This document shows positions 32,728 to 36,791 of a stretch of DNA of 36,791 bases, one piece after another. Location of the stretch: assembly GCA_023251435.1 (NCBI GenBank), contig JAHEYU010000062.1:1-36791 (forward strand), written 5' to 3'. Within the stretch, counting starts at the first letter, position 1. The number at the start of each line of letters is the position of its first letter. Made by a program: the position numbers and the translations under genes. This stretch comes from Bacteroidota bacterium (GTDB taxonomy: Bacteria; Bacteroidota; Bacteroidia; Bacteroidales; Prolixibacteraceae). The notes under the pieces were generated by a model that ran no database searches, was not told the origin of the DNA, and was given only the letters and a program-made list of their open reading frames with translations.

Positions 32728-32804
32728 ATTAACGATTGATGATTAACGATTAAAGAAGTATTCTAAAGTCTGCAATCTAAAATCGTTAATCGTTGATCGT
32801 TAAT
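32728..32804. repeat. 24-bp inverted repeat just upstream of the radical SAM gene
   Basis: The arms 32728-32751 and 32781-32804 match at 21 of 24 positions and are built from an ATTAACGATT-like unit; the mismatches are mostly G-U wobble in RNA. A 29-base loop separates them. The right arm ends 17 bases before the ATG at 32822, so the hairpin could affect termination, attenuation or translation of the radical SAM gene. A short T run (32815-32819) follows. Confidence 0.6.
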
Positions 32805-32821
32805 TTTAAATTAGTTTTTCC

Positions 32822-34123
32822 ATGCAACTCTCCAAATACAACATTACTTCAAAAATTAAAGACTCCGATAATTGGTTCCTAGTGAATTCATTGTCGGGTC
32901 AGGCTGATATTCTTGATCATGCCACTTTCGAACAATTACACAATATTGACGAAACAAATCAGGAATTAATCGAAAATGGTTATATCGTTGATCCGGTTCA
33001 GGAAAAACGATTGTTTCGTGAAAAATACCTGAAATTTCTGGATGACCGCGAAAAGGACGAGGTTCAAATCTTTTTCGTGACCAACTATTCGTGCAATTTC
33101 GATTGTTCGTATTGTTATCAGGCCGGTTACGAGGCTTTGCCGGTTGCCTTGTCGAAAGAAGTTACCGACTCGTTTTTTGAATATATCCAGAAAGAGTTTT
33201 CGGGAAGGCGAAAATACATCACCCTTTTTGGTGGCGAACCTTTTATGAATGCGCCACGCCACAAGGAAAATATCGAGTATATTATTGAAAGGGCAACCGC
33301 CTTGAATCTCGAAATTGCCGCGGTTACCAACGGATACAATCTGGAAGAATATATTCCCATTTTAAAGAAGGGTATCATTCGCGAAATTCAGGTGACTATT
33401 GACGGAACCAGCGAAATACACAACCAGCGTCGTTACCTGAAAGGCGGTAACCCGACTTTCGATCGTATTGTTCGTGGAGTTGACCTTTTAATCGAAAACA
33501 ATATCCCGGTCAATTTGCGCATGGTAGTTGACAAACAAAATATTGAAAATCTGCCTGATTTGGCTCAATTTGCCATCGATAAAGGATGGACAGCTTCTCC
33601 ACTTTTTAAAACTCAATTGGGTCGGAATTACGAACTCCACGAATGTCAGGCCAATCAGCAAAAGCTTTATTCGCGCCTCGAATTGTATCAGGATTTATAC
33701 AATCTGCTGAATCAGTTTCCACACATCAGCGAATTCCATAAACCTGCATTTTCTGTCGCGAAATTCTTGTTCGAACAGGGCGAAATGCCTGCACCTCTTT
33801 TTGATGCCTGCACCGGAACTAAAACCGAATGGGCCTTCGATTTTACCGGGAACGTTTATGCCTGCACGGCAACAGTTGGGAAACAGGGAGAAAGTCTCGG
33901 TACTTTTTATCCTGAAGTCAGGAAAAATACCGATACTGTTGAGGAATGGCAGGAACGTGATATTTTGTCAATTCCGAAATGCCAAAGCTGTAACATGAGT
34001 TTGATTTGCGGCGGCGGTTGCGCATCGATGGCCAAAAACTACAATGGAACACTGAACAGCCACGATTGCCGCCCGGTAACTGAATTGCTGGAACTTGGAA
34101 TTGGACATTATTTCAACGAATAA
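32822..34123 (+). CDS. radical SAM/SPASM enzyme, peptide-maturase-like
   Basis: 433 residues. The radical SAM cluster motif is CNFDCSYC (Cys91, 95, 98), followed by GGEP at 137-140 and an IQVTIDGTSEIHNQRR strand. A SPASM-type C-terminus has Cys330, 348, 387, 390, 396, 400 and 416 (CQSCNMSLICGGGC is the core), enough for two auxiliary Fe-S clusters. The first ~80 residues (SKYNITSKIKDSDNWFLVNS, then SGQADILDH) resemble the N-terminal domain of peptide-modifying SPASM enzymes. It lacks the sequence layout of the arsenosugar enzyme ArsS. Likely action is radical modification of a peptide or protein side chain; the target is unknown. It lies 3 bp upstream of the DUF1847 gene. Confidence 0.88.
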   Translation: MQLSKYNITSKIKDSDNWFLVNSLSGQADILDHATFEQLHNIDETNQELIENGYIVDPVQEKRLFREKYLKFLDDREKDEVQIFFVTNYSCNFDCSYCYQAGYEALPVALSKEVTDSFFEYIQKEFSGRRKYITLFGGEPFMNAPRHKENIEYIIERATALNLEIAAVTNGYNLEEYIPILKKGIIREIQVTIDGTSEIHNQRRYLKGGNPTFDRIVRGVDLLIENNIPVNLRMVVDKQNIENLPDLAQFAIDKGWTASPLFKTQLGRNYELHECQANQQKLYSRLELYQDLYNLLNQFPHISEFHKPAFSVAKFLFEQGEMPAPLFDACTGTKTEWAFDFTGNVYACTATVGKQGESLGTFYPEVRKNTDTVEEWQERDILSIPKCQSCNMSLICGGGCASMAKNYNGTLNSHDCRPVTELLELGIGHYFNE

Positions 34124-34126
34124 ACG

Positions 34127-34693
34127 ATGGACTGCACCAATTGCACCTACGATAAACAATGCCGTAAAACGGAACCCTGTAAAGCAACTTCGTTTGATCG
34201 CGATGAGGTGATTTCAAAATATGCCGAAGAATCAGAAATTGTTCAAGCTGCAGCTGAATTGGTCGATTTTGGTCGTGCCGGAACATTGTCGAGACTTCAG
34301 GAAACCATCGCTTTTGCCAAGAAAATGGAATACAAGCGAATCGGCCTGGCCTACTGCTACGGAATGGAAAAGCAAGTCAAACAAATTACTGAAATTATCC
34401 GAAGCAATGGATTGAATGTACGACCTGTGTCGTGCACCGTTGGAGGCCTTCCGCAGAATGAAGTAAATCCGGAAAGTTCGATATGCAACGTTTCCTGCAA
34501 CCCAATTGGGCAGGCGCATCAATTGAATCACGAGAATGTTGATTTGGTGGTGATGATCGGACTTTGTATGGGGCACGACATTTTGTTTCAGCGCGAAGTG
34601 AAAGCCGATTGCACCACGCTGGTTGTGAAAGACCGCATTTATAATCACGCACCTTTAAATGAATTAAAAACATACACCCATGAGAGAAATTAA
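34127..34693 (+). CDS. DUF1847 Cys-rich metal-binding-like protein
   Basis: 188 residues, ten Cys or more. The N-terminus MDCTNCTYDKQCRKTEPC has Cys3, 6, 12 and 18, a metal-binding cluster pattern. Further cysteines are Cys77 (AYCYG), 103 (VSCTVGG), 120 and 124 (ICNVSCNP), 147 (GLCMGHD) and 162. This set and the GLCMGHD block are typical of DUF1847, a family of anaerobe proteins with unknown function. The core may bind an Fe-S cluster or zinc and may act in thiol transfer. It starts 3 bp after the radical SAM gene and its end overlaps the next gene by 14 bases, so the three are tightly coupled. Confidence 0.85.
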   Translation: MDCTNCTYDKQCRKTEPCKATSFDRDEVISKYAEESEIVQAAAELVDFGRAGTLSRLQETIAFAKKMEYKRIGLAYCYGMEKQVKQITEIIRSNGLNVRPVSCTVGGLPQNEVNPESSICNVSCNPIGQAHQLNHENVDLVVMIGLCMGHDILFQREVKADCTTLVVKDRIYNHAPLNELKTYTHERN

Positions 34694-35948
34694 TGCATCA
34701 GATTTTGAAAAAGAAGTATTAAACGGAGGAAATGTTCTGGTTGATTTTTATTCGACCGAATGTGCTCCATGCGAGGCTATTGCACCAAAACTGGAAGGTC
34801 TTGAAAAGCTTTTTGGAAAAGAAATCAAATTTGTGAAGATTTTTCGTCAGGGAAACCGCGAACTATCGGATAAGTTAATTGTAAAAAGCTCGCCAACACT
34901 TCTGTTTTATCAGGATGGGGAAGAAGTTTCAGGTCGTTTGGCAGGTGGTGTTAAACGCTCCGAAATTGTTCGCGAGCTGAAACATATTCTCGGTAAAGAA
35001 AAAGTAACTGATATAATGGCTACGCAACAACCTTTTGTAACCAATGTTGATGTGGCTATTTTGGGTGCTGGTCCGGGCGGATTGACTGCCGGATTGTACC
35101 TGTGTCAGGCAAAAATAAATACTGTTTTAATCGACATTGCGCTTCCTGGCGGGTACGTTTCAACCACCCACATGGTATCGAACTATCCCGGTTTTATTGA
35201 CCCGCAGCCCGGTTATCTGCTTGGGCACAACATGTCGGAACAAACCAAACAATGCGGAACAACCTATAAAGTGGCGGTTGACGTAACCAAAGTCGATCTT
35301 CTGAAAAAGGAGATTACCATTGACAACCAGGAAACCATCCGAGCCAAACGAATCATTGTTGCCACCGGAACTTCCCCCAACAAAATGGGCATTCCCGGAG
35401 AAGTTGAATACCGGGGCAAAGGAATTTCGTATTGCGCTACCTGCGATGCCAAATATTTTGGCGACAAGGAAGTGATTGTTGTTGGCGGCGGAAATTCGGC
35501 CATCGAAGAAGCTGATTTTATTTCGAAGTTTGCTTCCAAAATCACCATCATACACCAGTTCGACCAACTTCAGGCGAATAAAACCGCGCAGGAAAAAGCT
35601 TTTGCCAATCCAAAAATTTCGTTCCTGTTATCCCACGAACCACGTGCCATTAAAAAAGACGGAGATAAAATGGTGGTTGAGGTGGAGGATCTGAAAACTA
35701 ACGAGATGAAAACAATCACAGCCGACGGTATTTTTGTTTTCATCGGGTTAAAACCCAATCTCGAAATATTCAACAATCAATTTGAACTCGATGAGTGGGG
35801 CTACATCAAAACCGATGAAGATAAGCGAACCAACATTGATGGCGTGTTTGCAGTGGGAGATGTGACCAGTAAAAAATACAGGCAGATTACCACAGCCATT
35901 GCAGATGGAACCATTGCGGCCATTTCAATCACCCGTGAAATCGGATAA
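34680..35948 (+). CDS. thioredoxin-thioredoxin reductase fusion
   Basis: 422 residues. Residues 1-~108 are a thioredoxin fold with active site ECAPCEA (Cys28, Cys31) and the cis-Pro block SSPTLLFY. Residues ~122-422 are a low-molecular-weight thioredoxin reductase: FAD motif GAGPGG (129-134), redox CATC (Cys252, Cys255), NADPH motif GGGNSA (269-274) and the FAD-closing AVGDVTSKKYRQ. NADPH electrons should pass to CATC, then to the fused CAPC and on to a partner in the operon. ArsM-type methyltransferases are known to use thioredoxin as reductant, which fits the first gene. The start overlaps the DUF1847 end by 14 bases, implying translational coupling. Confidence 0.92.
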   Translation: MREINASDFEKEVLNGGNVLVDFYSTECAPCEAIAPKLEGLEKLFGKEIKFVKIFRQGNRELSDKLIVKSSPTLLFYQDGEEVSGRLAGGVKRSEIVRELKHILGKEKVTDIMATQQPFVTNVDVAILGAGPGGLTAGLYLCQAKINTVLIDIALPGGYVSTTHMVSNYPGFIDPQPGYLLGHNMSEQTKQCGTTYKVAVDVTKVDLLKKEITIDNQETIRAKRIIVATGTSPNKMGIPGEVEYRGKGISYCATCDAKYFGDKEVIVVGGGNSAIEEADFISKFASKITIIHQFDQLQANKTAQEKAFANPKISFLLSHEPRAIKKDGDKMVVEVEDLKTNEMKTITADGIFVFIGLKPNLEIFNNQFELDEWGYIKTDEDKRTNIDGVFAVGDVTSKKYRQITTAIADGTIAAISITREIG

Positions 35949-35981
35949 ATTAGAACTATTAAGGGGTTAATATAAATTCGG

Positions 35982-36033
35982 AAATTCCGGTATTCATTTT
36001 CCTGAAAAGGGGAGTTACGCCGGAATTTTTTTT
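35982..36033 (+). terminator. stem-loop and T-tract terminator after the reductase gene
   Basis: AAATTCCGG at 35982-35990 pairs with CCGGAATTT at 36020-36028 and is followed by further Ts to 36033. It lies 34 bases after the stop of the thioredoxin reductase fusion. The loop is long (29 bases), but the stem plus T-run fits a Rho-independent terminator for the plus-strand operon. Confidence 0.65.
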
Positions 36034-36036
36034 GAG

Positions 36037-36072
36037 AGTGAGGGTCTGACTTCAAGTCAGGCTCTCACTTTT
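36037..36072 (+). terminator. second stem-loop between convergent genes
   Basis: AGTGAGGGTCTGACT (36037-36051) pairs with AGTCAGGCTCTCACT (36055-36069), with two positions forming wobble pairs and a 3-base loop; TTTT ends at 36072. It overlaps the stop codon of the potassium channel gene. It may serve as a back-up terminator for the plus strand. On the minus strand it is followed by an A-run, not a T-run. Confidence 0.65.
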
Positions 36073-36791
36073 CAATTAAACTGGTAATTTTCTCCCCGCA
36101 CTGATTGCAAAATTGTGCATTTTCAGGATTTTCGCTGTTGCAGTTTTTGCATTTCCGATTGGTAGATTTGCTTTTTGACAGCTCAACGGTGATAATTCCG
36201 GTTGGGACAGCAATAATAGCATACCCGATAATCATCGAAATGGATGAAAGGAATTTCCCTAAAACGGTTTGGGGCACAATGTCGCCAAAACCCACAGTTG
36301 TAACCGTAACAATTGCCCAATAGATACTTTGCGGGATACTTGTAAATCCATTTTCACTTCCTTCAACAACATACATCATAGTACCCAATAAGGTCACCAT
36401 TGAAATAACTGCCAAAAGGAAAACTCCAATTTTATATGAACTTCCTTTCAACGCTTCGAGAAGCACTCTTGCTTCTTTGTTGAACCTGACGAGTTTTAAT
36501 ATTCTGAAAACCCTTAGCAATCTTAATATCCTGACAGTCAGAAGATAATGATAACCAGGAACCATAAGATCAATATAAGTCGGAAGTATTGCTAAAATAT
36601 CGACAAGACCCCAGAAGCTGAAAATGTATTTCAAGGGTTTTGGCGAACTCCAAATCCGGAGCAAATATTCGATTGAAAAAAGAATAGTAAAAGTCCATTC
36701 ACTCAGGTAGAACTCTGAAAAGAAGTTGGTATGATATTGTGGAATACTTTCAATAATTACAACTGCAACGCTTAGTAAGATAAGCCATAAC
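36065..36791 (-). CDS. voltage-gated K+ channel with C-terminal zinc ribbon (N-terminus cut)
   Basis: The frame runs open to the window end, so 241 codons are visible and the N-terminus is missing; TTG at 36664 is internal, not a start. Segments read: part of S1 (LWLILLSVAVVIIES), S2 near FTILFSIEYLLRIW, S3 (GLVDILAILPTYI), a charged S4 (RILRLLRVFRILKLVRF), S5, the pore helix and filter TTVGFGD, and S6 (IIGYAIIAVPTGIITVEL). It ends with CKNCNSENPENAQFCNQCG, a four-Cys zinc ribbon in the cytoplasm. The protein should be an inner-membrane tetramer passing K+. It is convergent with the thioredoxin reductase fusion and unrelated to it in strand. Confidence 0.92.
   Translation of the reverse strand, partial: LWLILLSVAVVIIESIPQYHTNFFSEFYLSEWTFTILFSIEYLLRIWSSPKPLKYIFSFWGLVDILAILPTYIDLMVPGYHYLLTVRILRLLRVFRILKLVRFNKEARVLLEALKGSSYKIGVFLLAVISMVTLLGTMMYVVEGSENGFTSIPQSIYWAIVTVTTVGFGDIVPQTVLGKFLSSISMIIGYAIIAVPTGIITVELSKSKSTNRKCKNCNSENPENAQFCNQCGEKITSLIEK

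Noticed and set aside
32822-34123. Arsenosugar radical SAM enzyme ArsS
   Set aside because: The C-terminus has a SPASM cysteine pattern, and the N-terminal domain is that of peptide-modifying enzymes; the ArsS-type layout is absent.
36662-36664. TTG as the start codon of the potassium channel
   Set aside because: The frame continues upstream with S1-S2 membrane sequence to the window end, so the gene is simply cut.

Overview
The window is a piece of a Bacteroidota chromosome. Three things point there: two secreted proteins end in type IX secretion (Por) sorting domains, one promoter matches the Bacteroidota TTG...TAnnTTTG pattern, and the contractile injection genes resemble those of this phylum. 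I would guess a marine or sediment member of the Marinilabiliales/Prolixibacteraceae, but the sequence alone does not prove the family. No rRNA, tRNA, CRISPR array, integrase or transposase was seen.

Region 1 (1-10046, all minus strand) is a glycan-degradation cluster. Read in the direction of transcription it holds a PQQ-type sugar dehydrogenase with a T9SS tail, a GH43-like enzyme, a sialate-O-acetylesterase-like SGNH esterase, an alpha/beta-hydrolase esterase, a right-handed beta-helix lipoprotein, a GH26 mannanase-like enzyme with a T9SS tail, and a GH2 beta-galactosidase-like lipoprotein cut by the window edge. No SusC/SusD pair lies inside the window. Upstream, at 10174-10338, is the C-terminal remnant of another glycoside hydrolase.

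Region 2 (10526-31220, all minus) is a nearly complete extracellular contractile injection system (eCIS, Afp/PVC/MAC type). From promoter-proximal to distal it encodes a Pvc16-like cap, one sheath with a large Ala-rich insertion, two tube proteins, a 54-residue DUF5908 protein, a LysM baseplate protein, a VgrG-like spike, a PAAR tip, a gp25 wedge, two large baseplate wedge proteins (Afp11/12-like), an 885-residue unassigned protein, the tape measure protein, a DUF4157 protein with a peptidoglycan-binding domain (candidate effector), a small Ig-like protein and the AAA+ ATPase. Spacing is mostly 1-30 bp, which suggests one long operon. No recognisable tail fibre is present.

Region 3 (31667-35948, plus strand) is a compact thiol/radical chemistry operon: an ArsM-like methyltransferase that keeps two arsenic-binding cysteines, a 31-codon Cys-containing ORF, a SPASM radical SAM enzyme with the N-terminal layout of peptide maturases, a Cys-rich DUF1847 protein and a thioredoxin-thioredoxin reductase fusion. 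I do not recognise this combination as a described pathway. It is the best candidate here for a new system, either a peptide (RiPP-like) maturation system or a metalloid/thiol pathway.

Region 4 (36065-36791, minus) is a voltage-gated potassium channel with a C-terminal zinc ribbon, cut by the window end and separated from region 3 by two stem-loops. Several intergenic spacers hold short degenerate repeat tracts with different unit sequences.
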